The notes under the pieces: model-generated
What the model was told of the DNA's origin: nothing
Databases searched by the model: none
What the model saw: only the letters and a program-made list of their open reading frames with translations
From: Holdemania massiliensis AP2
Lineage (GTDB): Bacteria > Bacillota_I > Bacilli_A > Erysipelotrichales > Erysipelotrichaceae
NCBI RefSeq assembly: GCF_000327285.1
Contig: NZ_HE998567.1
Span: forward strand, 337,588-401,587
DNA length: 64,000 bases
Reading direction: 5' to 3'
Translations under genes and position numbers: made by a program
Shown: one piece after another, positions 53,885 through 62,811 of the stretch
Position numbering within the stretch: position 1 is the first letter of the stretch
Layout: each line of letters starts with the position of its first letter

Positions 53885-55279
53885 ATGAAAAAATTTATGG
53901 ATGAAGATTTTTTACTGCAGAATGAAACAGCGAAGCGATTGTATCATGAGGCGGCGCAGAAGATGCCGATCCTCGATTATCACAATCATCTGGAACCTCA
54001 GGTCATCTATGAGGATCGATGCTATTCCGATATCGCCGAAGTGTGGCTGGGGCGCGATCATTATAAATGGCGGGCAATGCGAGCGGACGGTGTGAATGAA
54101 GAAAAGATTACCGGTAAGGCCAGCAATCGTGAGAAATTTAACGCCTGGTGCGCAACGATGCCAGATTTAATTGGCAATCCACTATATCATTGGACGCATT
54201 TGGAATTAAAACGATATTTTGGAATCGACGCTTTGATCTGTCCGGAAAATGCAGATGCAATTTGGCAACAGACTCAGGCGCTGCTTCAGACACCGGCGTA
54301 TTCAACTCGCAATCTGCTGCGGAAGATGAATGTGAAAACCCTTTGCACAACAGACGATCCGCTGGATGATCTGCACTGGCATCGTGGGTTGAAGGATGAT
54401 TTTGAAATTCGTGTGCTGCCGGCATTCCGGCCGGATCCCGTGCTGAATTTGGATCAGCCTGATTATTTAGAGTATATCGGCAGGCTGGAAGCCCTGACGA
54501 GTGAATACTGCGGCCAGTGGTCAGGATTAAAAACCGCCTTAAAAAAGCGAATGGATGTTTTTGGTCAGCACGGATGCCGTTTGAGCGATCACGCCCTGGA
54601 TGGAAACTTTTATGCTCCGGCAAAGGATCAGGAAATTCAGGCGATTCTGGACTTGAAAAAAGCCGGACAACCTCTGACTTCACTGCAGCTGCGGCAATAT
54701 CGTGGGGCTATTCTTATCTTTTTAGCCGGAGAATATGTGCAGCGCGGCTGGGCGATGCAGCTGCATATCGGAGCACTGCGCAACAACAATACCCGAATGT
54801 TCAAAACACTGGGTGCGGATACCGGTTATGACAGTACGGATGATCCGATGATTGCCGCTCAGCTCAATGCTCTGCTCGATGCGATGGAACAATCGCAGGG
54901 TGTTCCGAAGCTGATCCTGTATAGTTTGAATTCCAAGGATTATGAAGTTTTGGCTACGGCAGCCGGTAATTTTCAGGATGGAACGATTCCCGGAAAGATT
55001 CAATTGGGTTCGGCGTGGTGGTTCTGCGATCAGAAACGCGGGATAGAAAAACAGCTGGGTACGCTGGCTGAGGTTGGCTTGTTATCACGATTTGTCGGCA
55101 TGCTGACGGATTCCCGCAGTTTCCTGTCATTTCCAAGGCATGAATATTTCCGCAGAATCTTGTGCAACAAGGTGGGAACTTGGGTGGAGAATGGTGAAGC
55201 GCCGCAGGATTGGGCTTTGCTGGAAAAGCTGGTTCAGGATATTTGCTATGATAACGCAGTCCGTTATTTTGATTTCTGA
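53885..55279 (+). CDS. uxaC: Uronate (glucuronate/galacturonate) isomerase
   Basis: 464 residues from ATG 53885 with GGAGTGAG upstream, close to the 466-470 expected; a longer frame from 53819 contains the promoter. PILDYHNHLEPQVIYEDR (near 28-45) has the metal-binding HxH. LCTTDDPLDDL and HIGALRNNNTRMF are also conserved. Converts glucuronate to fructuronate. None of the usual partners (uxuA, uxuB, kdgK) are near, and the gene appears to be alone with its own TATACT -10. Confidence 0.94.
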   Translation: MKKFMDEDFLLQNETAKRLYHEAAQKMPILDYHNHLEPQVIYEDRCYSDIAEVWLGRDHYKWRAMRADGVNEEKITGKASNREKFNAWCATMPDLIGNPLYHWTHLELKRYFGIDALICPENADAIWQQTQALLQTPAYSTRNLLRKMNVKTLCTTDDPLDDLHWHRGLKDDFEIRVLPAFRPDPVLNLDQPDYLEYIGRLEALTSEYCGQWSGLKTALKKRMDVFGQHGCRLSDHALDGNFYAPAKDQEIQAILDLKKAGQPLTSLQLRQYRGAILIFLAGEYVQRGWAMQLHIGALRNNNTRMFKTLGADTGYDSTDDPMIAAQLNALLDAMEQSQGVPKLILYSLNSKDYEVLATAAGNFQDGTIPGKIQLGSAWWFCDQKRGIEKQLGTLAEVGLLSRFVGMLTDSRSFLSFPRHEYFRRILCNKVGTWVENGEAPQDWALLEKLVQDICYDNAVRYFDF

Positions 55280-55426
55280 GAGGATAAGTGTAAAGAAAGA
55301 GAGTCAAGGGATCTTGGCTTTTTTTCATTCATCTATAAAAAGCGATGAAATGATCTTACACTATGTTGCAAAGCTGAATAGTGTATGATAGAGTGGAGAT
55401 AACTTCAAGGGGAAAGGAAGATCAAT

Positions 55427-56647
55427 ATGAAAATCAATCAGCTTTGGATCCAAGAACAAAATGCTCAGTTCACATACCAATGTCAGATGTTCTTGGAGAA
55501 AGATGAAAGTTTCTGGCTGTCGGATCAAATGCTTATCGATACCCTCTCCAAGCAAAATGAACCCATTCCTTTTACGGTTTCAGAATCAGAAAAATTATTG
55601 TTTCGGGCAAATGCGCGTCAAATTACACCGCGGCTGGATCAGGCCGGCGAAGTGCTTCTCTGTTATCATGGCCAGGCTGAAGGGTGGGCGAATGTTCACC
55701 AATCAGGATTACTGGCGATGAATTTCTATTCCGTCTATTTCCCTCAGCAGAGAAACTTTTCCATGATTCCTTTTCTACTTGTCTATCAAGGCCGGCCCGG
55801 TCATGTCATGCTGGAAGGAAAATGGGACGAAACAATCCAGGGCTGGCGAAGTCAGGGTTTGGCTGGGGATCCCGGCCACTTTGTCATCATGGATCCGGCA
55901 ATTCGGCGCGTGCAGGAAAATAATGTGGCTCAGTTTACTTATTTTGATGCCTCCGAAACAGCGTTGGTTTCCACGATGCTCAATGAAGTAGAACAGATCT
56001 TAGCCGACTACCAGCAGGCCTACGGCAGCCGTTGTTTACCGAAGCGGAAAATGATCTCTTTCAATCTTTACGACGATGGCAATTCCGGTGCTTTTCAGCG
56101 CGGCGACTGGACTTTTTATACGCGGATTCTGCCTGGAAAGGAGTATGATGAATTGCATATCCAGCAGATGATCGGTATCATGGCGCATGAATTCGGTCAT
56201 CTCTGGTTTACCGGCGCGGATATTTCATCATGGGAGGACTGGCTGAATGAAACCGGGGCAGAATGGGCCTGCCTGCGCTATTTAATGAAGCAGAATCGAC
56301 AAGCTCTGCTGAAGCAGAAATTGAATCGGCTGCTTGCTCTTTACGCGCAGGTTTCACCAATCCGCACGCCGGACCTGAAAAACAATGCGCAAAGCGTTCA
56401 TATTAAAGGAACAGCGTTGTTTCTGAGCTTGGCTTTGCGGCATGGCGTGGAGGTTGTTGATCAGCTGTTGTATTTGCTCGCCGAGCTGCCGGAAAAGACG
56501 ACCGCAGGCCTGTTAACCCAAATTCGGCAGAAGCTGTCTGCCCCATTGGCAGAAGAAATCGAATCTCTGCTGGATCAATCCGACTTTGGACTGACGGCAA
56601 AGGATTCGGCTTTTGAGCAGGTGCTGCATGTCAGGCTGACAGACTGA
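55427..56647 (+). CDS. M1-like (gluzincin) metallopeptidase
   Basis: 406 residues. The zinc motif HEFGH lies near 260-264 within IMAHEFGHLWFTG, and the third ligand glutamate follows 18-19 residues later in NETGAEW, as in M1 aminopeptidases. The GAMEN motif of classic M1 members is not seen, and the protein is short, so this is a compact divergent member. No signal peptide; cytosolic. It has AAAGGAAGATCA as ribosome site. Peptide substrate unknown. Confidence 0.82.
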   Translation: MKINQLWIQEQNAQFTYQCQMFLEKDESFWLSDQMLIDTLSKQNEPIPFTVSESEKLLFRANARQITPRLDQAGEVLLCYHGQAEGWANVHQSGLLAMNFYSVYFPQQRNFSMIPFLLVYQGRPGHVMLEGKWDETIQGWRSQGLAGDPGHFVIMDPAIRRVQENNVAQFTYFDASETALVSTMLNEVEQILADYQQAYGSRCLPKRKMISFNLYDDGNSGAFQRGDWTFYTRILPGKEYDELHIQQMIGIMAHEFGHLWFTGADISSWEDWLNETGAEWACLRYLMKQNRQALLKQKLNRLLALYAQVSPIRTPDLKNNAQSVHIKGTALFLSLALRHGVEVVDQLLYLLAELPEKTTAGLLTQIRQKLSAPLAEEIESLLDQSDFGLTAKDSAFEQVLHVRLTD

Positions 56648-56719
56648 CGGCATTCTGTTACCATCGCGGTTCACAAAAGCGAATTCAGGCATAAGACCAG
56701 ATAAAAAAGAAAGTAAAGA

Positions 56720-56746
56720 AAAAGGAGACGCGCATCTCCTTTTTTA
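56720..56746. terminator. Bidirectional terminator
   Basis: AAAGGAGA-CGCGCA-TCTCCTTT with A- and T-tracts on both sides, serving the peptidase gene and the convergent reductase gene. Confidence 0.85.
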
Positions 56747-56762
56747 GTTTAAAACGCATTCA

Positions 56763-58781
56763 TTAAATTGTCTTACCCGCGACATAGCCGGTTCTGACCG
56801 CTTCCAGGACGCTGCCGATGCCTTGCGCATCGCCGATCGTAATGACTTCATCACACAGATCCTGAATTTGATCCGCAAGAAGGGCATTAGGGCGATCTCC
56901 TACGGCGATGATAACATTATCTGCCGGAAGTGTCTGACAGCCTTGATCGGATTCAATGACAACCGCCTGATCCTGAATTTCGACACATCGTGTGTTCAGC
57001 AGCGTATTGCAGTTCAGATCGCGCAGATGGGCTTTGAGAATGAAGCGGGTCGTTTCAACCATCTTTCCCATTAACTGATCGCTCATTTCAACAATCGTCA
57101 CATTTTTTCCTGCCTCCAGCATCCATTCCGCCGTTTCACAGCCGACCGAGCCGCCGCCGAGGATCACAATATTTTCGCCTGTCGGCTTTCCCATCAAGGC
57201 TTCCTTGGCATTCATAACAGACGGCTTGTCAAAACCTGGAATCGGCAGAGCCGCAGGCAGAACGCCGGTCGCAACAATGACGGTGTCCGGCTTTAAGCGC
57301 GCCACTTCCTCGCGGGTAATCGGATGATTCAGCGCTACTGTAAAGCCGCGGTATTCAGCCTGGACTTCCATATAAGGAATATAATCAGCTAAATTTTGTT
57401 TGTAAGGCGGAACGATGGCCGGGATCAGCTGGCCACCCAAACGGTCGGTCGCTTCATAAACTGTGACATGATGACCGCGGATCGCTGCGACGCGGGCGGC
57501 TTCAATACCGGCCGGACCGCCGCCAACAACCATGACATTTTTGATCTTTTTAGCTGCCGGAAGGGATGCATCGTTGTCATCATGACCCAATACGGCGTTG
57601 CCGCTGCAGATCAGTTCGCCGTCATGATGCAGCTGATTGTCCATGCATTTCTGGCAGCCGATACATGGCCGGGCATATTTCCAAGTTCCTTCCATGATCA
57701 TGTTCGGACGATTCGGTTCAGTCAACAAGCCCCGGCCCATATGGATGAAATCGCATAGGCCCTGCGCTAGGGCGCCTTCAGCCAGTTCTGGATCATAAGT
57801 CCGGCCGCCGGAAATCAGGGGAAGGGTAATGGCCGGAACACCGCGGCCTTCCAGATTTGGGCGGTCTTCATTTTCCGCAATCGTTGCTTTGCGGATCATT
57901 CCGGCTAATGGGAAAGTCATGCCTTTCGCCTGGCCGCCGGCGGGAATATCTTTCAGCGTTGCGACATCGCTCCAGTCGCAGGCGATGACTTCAATCGCAT
58001 CGGCTCCGGCCTGCTGGACTAAATAACAGTTCAGCAAGCCGTCCATAACGCTGACGCCGCCGTTTAAGCCGCCGTCAACAACATTCATTTTGATCAGCAC
58101 TGGGAAATCCGCACCGCACCGGGCTTTGATTTTGCGGATAATATTGCACGCGAAGCGGGCGCGGTTGAAAGCATTTCCACCGTATTCGTCAGTCCTTAAA
58201 TTCGCCGTGGCTGAGAAAAACTGCGCGACTAAATAGTAACCGGCGCCATGCACTTCGACAGCGTCATAGCCAGCCTGCTTTGCCCGATAGGCCGCATCGG
58301 CAAATTTATCTTCCAGAGCCACGATTTCATCGTGCTCAAAGGCCCGCGGCGTTTCTCCGGTCAGACCGGTCAGAAAGCTGTACGGCATGGCAACGGCAGA
58401 AGGGGCAACCGCCGGCTGATGAAGCTGATGCAGGACATCCAGATTTGCCCCGCGGCCAGCATGGCTGAGCTGTATCGCGCATTTTGAACCATATTTGTGA
58501 ATCACATCGGTGATCCGGCGGAATCCCGGAATATACTTGTCGTCGCTGAGGGCAATGTATTGCGCGGTATTGATGCCTAACGGAGGATCGACACAGGTGA
58601 CTTCGGTAATGATCAGGCCGGTGCCGCCTTTGGCGTTTTCGGCATACCGGTTGACGATGGCGTCGGTGACAAACCCGTCTTTTCCGGCGTCGGTGCCCAT
58701 AGGCGGCAGAACGATGCGGTTTTTCAGTCCAAGCGAACCGATCTTGCCGGGGGAGGTGAGGATAGGGAATAAATTGGACAT
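56763..58781 (-). CDS. Old-yellow-enzyme type NADH:flavin oxidoreductase (FadH/BaiCD/2-enoate reductase family)
   Basis: 672 residues. The N-terminal FMN barrel (about 1-370) starts LGLKNRIVLPPMGT and contains AIQLSHAGR and HGAGYYLVAQFFS. The iron-sulphur cluster is in RPCIGCQKCMDN (near 372-383) plus a later cysteine. The FAD/NAD part has VMVVGGGPAGIEAARVAA (near 416-433) and VILGGGSVGCETAEW. The family reduces C=C bonds in enoates, dienoyl-CoA or bile acid intermediates; the substrate here is unknown. Expressed divergently from the TetR gene across palindromic operators. Confidence 0.92.
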   Translation of the reverse strand: MSNLFPILTSPGKIGSLGLKNRIVLPPMGTDAGKDGFVTDAIVNRYAENAKGGTGLIITEVTCVDPPLGINTAQYIALSDDKYIPGFRRITDVIHKYGSKCAIQLSHAGRGANLDVLHQLHQPAVAPSAVAMPYSFLTGLTGETPRAFEHDEIVALEDKFADAAYRAKQAGYDAVEVHGAGYYLVAQFFSATANLRTDEYGGNAFNRARFACNIIRKIKARCGADFPVLIKMNVVDGGLNGGVSVMDGLLNCYLVQQAGADAIEVIACDWSDVATLKDIPAGGQAKGMTFPLAGMIRKATIAENEDRPNLEGRGVPAITLPLISGGRTYDPELAEGALAQGLCDFIHMGRGLLTEPNRPNMIMEGTWKYARPCIGCQKCMDNQLHHDGELICSGNAVLGHDDNDASLPAAKKIKNVMVVGGGPAGIEAARVAAIRGHHVTVYEATDRLGGQLIPAIVPPYKQNLADYIPYMEVQAEYRGFTVALNHPITREEVARLKPDTVIVATGVLPAALPIPGFDKPSVMNAKEALMGKPTGENIVILGGGSVGCETAEWMLEAGKNVTIVEMSDQLMGKMVETTRFILKAHLRDLNCNTLLNTRCVEIQDQAVVIESDQGCQTLPADNVIIAVGDRPNALLADQIQDLCDEVITIGDAQGIGSVLEAVRTGYVAGKTI

Positions 58782-58803
58782 AAGAATAATTCTCCTTTCT
58801 GTG

Positions 58804-58818
58804 AATGTGATTCACATT
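58804..58818. promoter_or_regulatory. Operator palindrome 1 (TetR site, reductase side)
   Basis: AATGTGA-T-TCACATT, perfect 7-bp arms, about 22 bases upstream of the reductase start codon. Confidence 0.75.
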
Positions 58819-58860
58819 TTGTAATTTCATTATATCGTCTTGTGCATAGATTATCAAGAT

Positions 58861-58883
58861 AAATGTGAATTTAGTTCACATTT
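58861..58883. promoter_or_regulatory. Operator palindrome 2 (same half-sites, wider spacing)
   Basis: AAATGTGAA-TTTAG-TTCACATTT, perfect 9-bp arms with a 5-base centre. It shares the ATGTGA/TCACAT half-sites with palindrome 1, 57 bases away, covering the likely reductase promoter. Confidence 0.75.
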
Positions 58884-58906
58884 GATTTCTGAAATCTTCG
58901 CAGCGG

Positions 58907-58944
58907 TTGACACGCAGAATTCGCTGAGCTATAGTTAAGCTCAG
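58907..58944 (+). promoter_or_regulatory. tetR promoter with its own palindrome
   Basis: TTGACA (58907-58912), 17-base spacer, TATAGT (58930-58935). CTGAGCT (58924-58930) and AGCTCAG (58938-58944) form a perfect 7-bp inverted repeat over the -10. Its sequence differs from the ATGTGA half-sites. Confidence 0.75.
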
Positions 58945-58958
58945 AAAAGAGGGATAGT

Positions 58959-59558
58959 ATGCCGCGATCTGCCCGTTACAGCACGACGCACCAGCAGCTG
59001 AAAGAACAGGCGCTGGCGTTGTTTTTGGAAAAAGGCTACGAACAGACAGGAATTCAGGAAATAACGGAACGAGCTGGTGTGGCTGTCGGTTCCTTTTACC
59101 GTCATTTTTCGTGCAAGGAGGAAATCTTTGTCGAGATCTGGGATGAATACGCGGCCAATAATATTCGCCAGACTTTAGAAAAAGTTTCACATATAGATAA
59201 TCTGAAAGCTTTTCTGGATATCTTAATGAGCGAAAATGAGAAGTTTGCCCAGGATCCGATCACGGCAGCGTTATACTCCACACAGACTTCGCTGATCAGT
59301 TCGCATCGGGTTGAAAGCTTTCCGCAGATCGCAGAATGGTCGATGCGCTATCGGATTGAGATTCAGCGGCAGATTCAGCGCCATCTCCCTTCGCAAAGTG
59401 AGCAGGAAGCCGTAACTCAAGCTAATATTGTCCACTGTCTGCTTAACAGCTACGCCATGCGCTATGCGGATCGGCTGCAGCGGTTTACTTATCATGCCCG
59501 GCCATTTCGTCAGATTTTATATGCGATGCTACAGCTGGACGAGGATTCGGAAACCTGA
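58959..59558 (+). CDS. TetR family transcriptional regulator
   Basis: 199 residues. The N-terminal HTH is clear: YEQTGIQEITERAGVAVGSF (about 27-46) followed by YRHFSCKEEIF. The C-terminal ligand domain is variable. It almost certainly controls the divergent reductase gene, through the two ATGTGA/TCACAT palindromes. The inducer is unknown but is plausibly the reductase substrate. Confidence 0.92.
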   Translation: MPRSARYSTTHQQLKEQALALFLEKGYEQTGIQEITERAGVAVGSFYRHFSCKEEIFVEIWDEYAANNIRQTLEKVSHIDNLKAFLDILMSENEKFAQDPITAALYSTQTSLISSHRVESFPQIAEWSMRYRIEIQRQIQRHLPSQSEQEAVTQANIVHCLLNSYAMRYADRLQRFTYHARPFRQILYAMLQLDEDSET

Positions 59559-59570
59559 TTTTTAAACAGG

Positions 59571-59624
59571 AAGGATCTAAGAACTGGGAAATTTGAAAAA
59601 ATTTTCCTTTTATGATCCTTTTTT
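59571..59624 (+). terminator. Terminator of the tetR gene
   Basis: AAGGATC and GATCCTT enclose a second pairing of GGAAATT with AATTTTCC, followed by TTTTTT. Confidence 0.8.
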
Positions 59625-59647
59625 CGTGTTTTTCCTGCATTCGCTGG

Positions 59648-59676
59648 TTGAAAACGCAGGGGGAATGTGATAATCT
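59648..59676 (+). promoter_or_regulatory. Promoter of the lysine riboswitch transcript
   Basis: TTGAAA (59648-59653), 17-base spacer, TAATCT (59671-59676); an overlapping GATAAT is an alternative -10. Confidence 0.5.
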
Positions 59677-59689
59677 AAACATGCTTGTG

Positions 59690-59938
59690 AATCATCACAG
59701 CTAGAGGTGCGGAGATTAAGAGTACGCAGACTGAGGCCGAAAGCCATAGACGTCTGATGGAAAGGATGATCCGCCGAAGCCGTTTTGTCGCAGAAACGGC
59801 TGGGGGCCTATCAAACAGGTAGGTCACTGTCTTTGTAAAAAATGCCATTTTACAAAGGAGCACTATCTTAAGGCATATAGGGATGAATGATGATTTCCAT
59901 TGATCTTTACATGTTTTAGGATGTAAAGATTTTTTTTA
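59690..59938 (+). promoter_or_regulatory. Lysine riboswitch (L box) with terminator
   Basis: P1 is AATCATCA (59690-59697) with TGATGATT (59888-59895). Conserved core blocks appear in the right order: AGAGGTGCGG, AAGAGTA, a GGCCGAAAGCC hairpin, GGAAAGG, CCGCCGAAGC, GGCTGGGGGCC and GGTAGGTCACTGTC, then a hairpin CTTTGTAAAA/TTTTACAAAG followed by GAGCACTATCTT. Directly after is an intrinsic terminator: ATCTTTACAT (59903-59912), 8-base loop, ATGTAAAGAT, eight T. The ribosome site of the YfcC gene follows, so lysine is expected to shut it off. Confidence 0.95.
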
Positions 59939-59955
59939 TTCAAGGAGGAAATTGT

Positions 59956-61350
59956 ATGCGCAGAAAAACTGCCAAATCATTCAAAATGCCCCATACCTAC
60001 GTTATTATCTTCGGCATGGTGCTGCTTACAGCCCTGTTGGCCAACGTTGTTCCGGCCGGGGAATTTACCCGTGTGCTGGATGAAGCCAGCGGAAAAATGG
60101 TCGTTGTTGCCGATTCTTTTCATTATCTGCCGAAAACCGGCTGCAGCTTATTTGAAATTTTCACTTCGATTCAGTTAGGCTTTATTGACGGGGCTCAGAT
60201 TATTTTCTTCATCGTCTTTGCCTATGCGTTTGTTTATATGCTGTTGAAGAATGGAACTTTTGACGCCGTGGTCGGCGCGGTTCTGCGTAAGATTGGAACG
60301 CGCGTGCATCTTCTGATTCCGATCTGCATGATCGCGTTTGGCGTTTTGGGTTCAACGATTGGTCTGTTTGAAGAAACCTATGGACTGCTTCCAATTTTCA
60401 TTTCCATTGCGATTGCCTTGGGCTTTGACGCCATCGTCGGCGGTTCGATTGTCTACATTGCGGTGGCCGTTGGCTTTGCGGCGGCGACGATCAATCCGTT
60501 TACGATCGGCATTGCGCAGGAAGTTTCCCAGGTTCCGCTGTTTTCCGGCTTAGGTTATCGGGTACTCTGCTTTCTTGTTTTCATGGGAATCTCAATTCTT
60601 TATGTCTGGCGGTATGCGGAAAAAGTCAGAAAGCACCCGGAAACATCCATTTTAGCGGGCGAACAGCTGAACTTCCGCGAAGTGGGCACGAAGGAAGAAC
60701 TGATGAAGCGAGACTTCACAATGACGCAGAAAATTTCCGGTTTATGCTTTATCTTCACGGTTGTGATGCTATTGATCGGTACGATCCAGCTGGGATGGTA
60801 TATCAATGAAATCGCCGCTCTGTTTATTATTATGATGATCGTGATCGGTTTAATCTCCCGTTTTACGCCAAGTCAGATTGCGCAGTATTTTATTGAAGCG
60901 GCGAAGGATATGATGTTTGGGGCGCTGATCGTTGGTTTAAGCCGGGCAATTCCCGTTATTATGGACAATGCGCATATCATTGACACGATTGTCTACTGGC
61001 TTTCAACGGGATTGGCGCAGTTTCAGGGGATTGCCAGCGCACTAGGCATGTTGTTTGTGCAGAATATCATTAATTTCTTTATTCCGTCCGGCGGCGGACA
61101 GGCCGTGGTCACGATGCCGATTTTGGCGCCGGTATCCGAAATGGTTGGGTTAAGCCGCCAGATTGCTGTGCTGGCTTTCCAGTTCGGCGATGGCTTCTCG
61201 AATATTTTCTGGCCGACTTCGGTCTTCATGATGTGCGGCATTATGGGACTGCCGGTCAACAAGTGGTATAAGTTTGTAACGCCGCTGTTCGGTTTGTTAT
61301 TTGCCGCAGAAATTGTTCTGCTGATCGGCGCTGTTCTGATCGGCTATTAA
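59956..61350 (+). CDS. YfcC family membrane transporter under lysine control
   Basis: 464 residues with about twelve membrane helices. VVPAGEFTRVLDEASGKMVV near 30-49, FEEETYGLLPIFI-like segment (LFEETYGLLPIFISIAIALG) near 136-155, and NFFIPSGGGQAVVTMPIL near 373-390 are hallmarks of the YfcC/DcuC-ArcD-related (IT superfamily) group. Members carry basic amino acids or C4 acids, often poorly defined. The lysine riboswitch upstream makes lysine or a lysine derivative the likely cargo. Coupled to an M20 hydrolase 18 bases downstream. RBS AAGGAGG. Confidence 0.9.
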   Translation: MRRKTAKSFKMPHTYVIIFGMVLLTALLANVVPAGEFTRVLDEASGKMVVVADSFHYLPKTGCSLFEIFTSIQLGFIDGAQIIFFIVFAYAFVYMLLKNGTFDAVVGAVLRKIGTRVHLLIPICMIAFGVLGSTIGLFEETYGLLPIFISIAIALGFDAIVGGSIVYIAVAVGFAAATINPFTIGIAQEVSQVPLFSGLGYRVLCFLVFMGISILYVWRYAEKVRKHPETSILAGEQLNFREVGTKEELMKRDFTMTQKISGLCFIFTVVMLLIGTIQLGWYINEIAALFIIMMIVIGLISRFTPSQIAQYFIEAAKDMMFGALIVGLSRAIPVIMDNAHIIDTIVYWLSTGLAQFQGIASALGMLFVQNIINFFIPSGGGQAVVTMPILAPVSEMVGLSRQIAVLAFQFGDGFSNIFWPTSVFMMCGIMGLPVNKWYKFVTPLFGLLFAAEIVLLIGAVLIGY

Positions 61351-61368
61351 CAACAGGAGGTGCACTCA

Positions 61369-62562
61369 ATGGAAATGAATTTAGATGTTCTGCGCGAAGC
61401 GCTTTACGCTAGGGAAAATGAGATGGCTGCCCAGTTTGAAGCGGTGCGGGAAGCAATCTACGCCCATCCGGAACTGGGATGTGAAGAAGTCTGGTCGGCT
61501 GATTATCTGTGTGAGCTGATGCGCGGCTATGGCTTTGCGGTTACGCGGCCGTATGGTGGGCTGGACACTGCATTTCGGGCTGAACTGAACTGTGGGGAAG
61601 GTCCGAAGATTGCTTTTTTGGCAGAATATGACGCGCTGCCGGGCTATGGCCCTGACCATGATCAGAAGGCGCATGCCTGCGGGCATAACTGGATCGCGGC
61701 CTCGACGCTGGGCGCTGCGGTGCTGTTAGCGCAGTTTAAGGAGCAGTTCAGCGGTTCGATTGTGCTGATCGGAACCCCTGCCGAGGAAACGCTGGGGGGA
61801 AAATGCGATCTGGTAGAAGCCGGCTGCTTTGATGATATCGATGCGGTCTTTCAGATGCACTTGGGGGCTGAAAACAATATTCATGTCGTTTCGCTGGCCA
61901 TGGATTCGCTGCAGTTTGATTTTGTCGGCAAGGCCGCGCATGCGGCAGCTTATCCGCATTTGGGCATCAATGCACTGGATGCCGTGCAGCTGACTTTTGC
62001 GGGGATCAATGCCCTGCGTCAGCACATGCCCAACGATGCGCGGGTGCATGGGATTGTGACCAACGGCGGAGCAGCCGCTAACATCGTACCGGAAACGGCA
62101 TCCTGTCAGTTTTATATCCGGGCTAAGACCCGCGAAACGCTGGAAACCTTAACTGAGCGGATCATCAACTGTGCCAAAGGCGCGGCGCTGATGACAGGGG
62201 CGTCCCTGAATGTTCACAATTTTGAGAATTCCTATGATGATCTGGTTTACAGCGAACCGCTGCGGAAGCTGTTAAAAGAAAATCTGGAAGCGCTGGGGGT
62301 AACGAACTTTGTTCCTGAATCCAATGAAGCTTCCGGCTCCACCGATATCGGCAACGTTTCCCATGTCTGCCCAACGGTTTACTGTGAAATTGAAACCGGT
62401 GCCTGTCCGCCGGTCTATGCTCACAATGAAGATTTTCTGGCTTTTGTGCATGGCGTCAATGCCGATTCGTCGCTGCATACGGCGATCAAAGCGATGGCGT
62501 ACAGTGCTCTGCAGGTTTATCGCCAGCCGCAGCTGCTGAAAGAATCAGCTTTGCCGCGTTAA
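61369..62562 (+). CDS. M20 family amidohydrolase/peptidase (M20D, AbgB-like)
   Basis: 397 residues from ATG 61369 (AGGAGG 8 bases upstream); an earlier GTG lies too close to that site. HPELGCEEVWSADYL near 31-45, AEYDALPGYGPDHDQKAHAC (near 85-104) with GHNW, and GTPAEETLGGK near 136-146 are signatures of the AbgB/amidohydrolase group. It hydrolyses an amide of an amino acid. Sharing the lysine riboswitch with the transporter suggests that an N-acyl-lysine, diaminopimelate derivative or lysine dipeptide is imported and split. Confidence 0.9.
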   Translation: MEMNLDVLREALYARENEMAAQFEAVREAIYAHPELGCEEVWSADYLCELMRGYGFAVTRPYGGLDTAFRAELNCGEGPKIAFLAEYDALPGYGPDHDQKAHACGHNWIAASTLGAAVLLAQFKEQFSGSIVLIGTPAEETLGGKCDLVEAGCFDDIDAVFQMHLGAENNIHVVSLAMDSLQFDFVGKAAHAAAYPHLGINALDAVQLTFAGINALRQHMPNDARVHGIVTNGGAAANIVPETASCQFYIRAKTRETLETLTERIINCAKGAALMTGASLNVHNFENSYDDLVYSEPLRKLLKENLEALGVTNFVPESNEASGSTDIGNVSHVCPTVYCEIETGACPPVYAHNEDFLAFVHGVNADSSLHTAIKAMAYSALQVYRQPQLLKESALPR

Positions 62563-62585
62563 ACCGGACGAACCTTAGATGAAAA

Positions 62586-62622
62586 AAGACTGCCTTGATT
62601 TTGCATCAGGGCAGTTTTCTTG
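62586..62622 (+). terminator. Terminator of the YfcC-M20 operon
   Basis: CTGCCTTGAT (62590-62599) pairs with ATCAGGGCAG (62605-62614) with one G-T pair, followed by TTTTCTTG. The remaining gap to 62811 holds nothing I recognise. Confidence 0.85.
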
Positions 62623-62811
62623 TTTTGATAATGCTGCAAGTCAAACTCTTACTGTCATTGGATACGAACTCTTTCTATACCTCCTTTTGATTCCTGATCC
62701 ACCTTCAGCAGCAAGAAAAAGAAGCAGATTGGGCAGGCAGAAGCTTGTGTTTGGTCTGCCGGATGTTTATAATCTTTTTAGAGTCGTCAGACTTCAAGGA
62801 GGACGAGAAAT

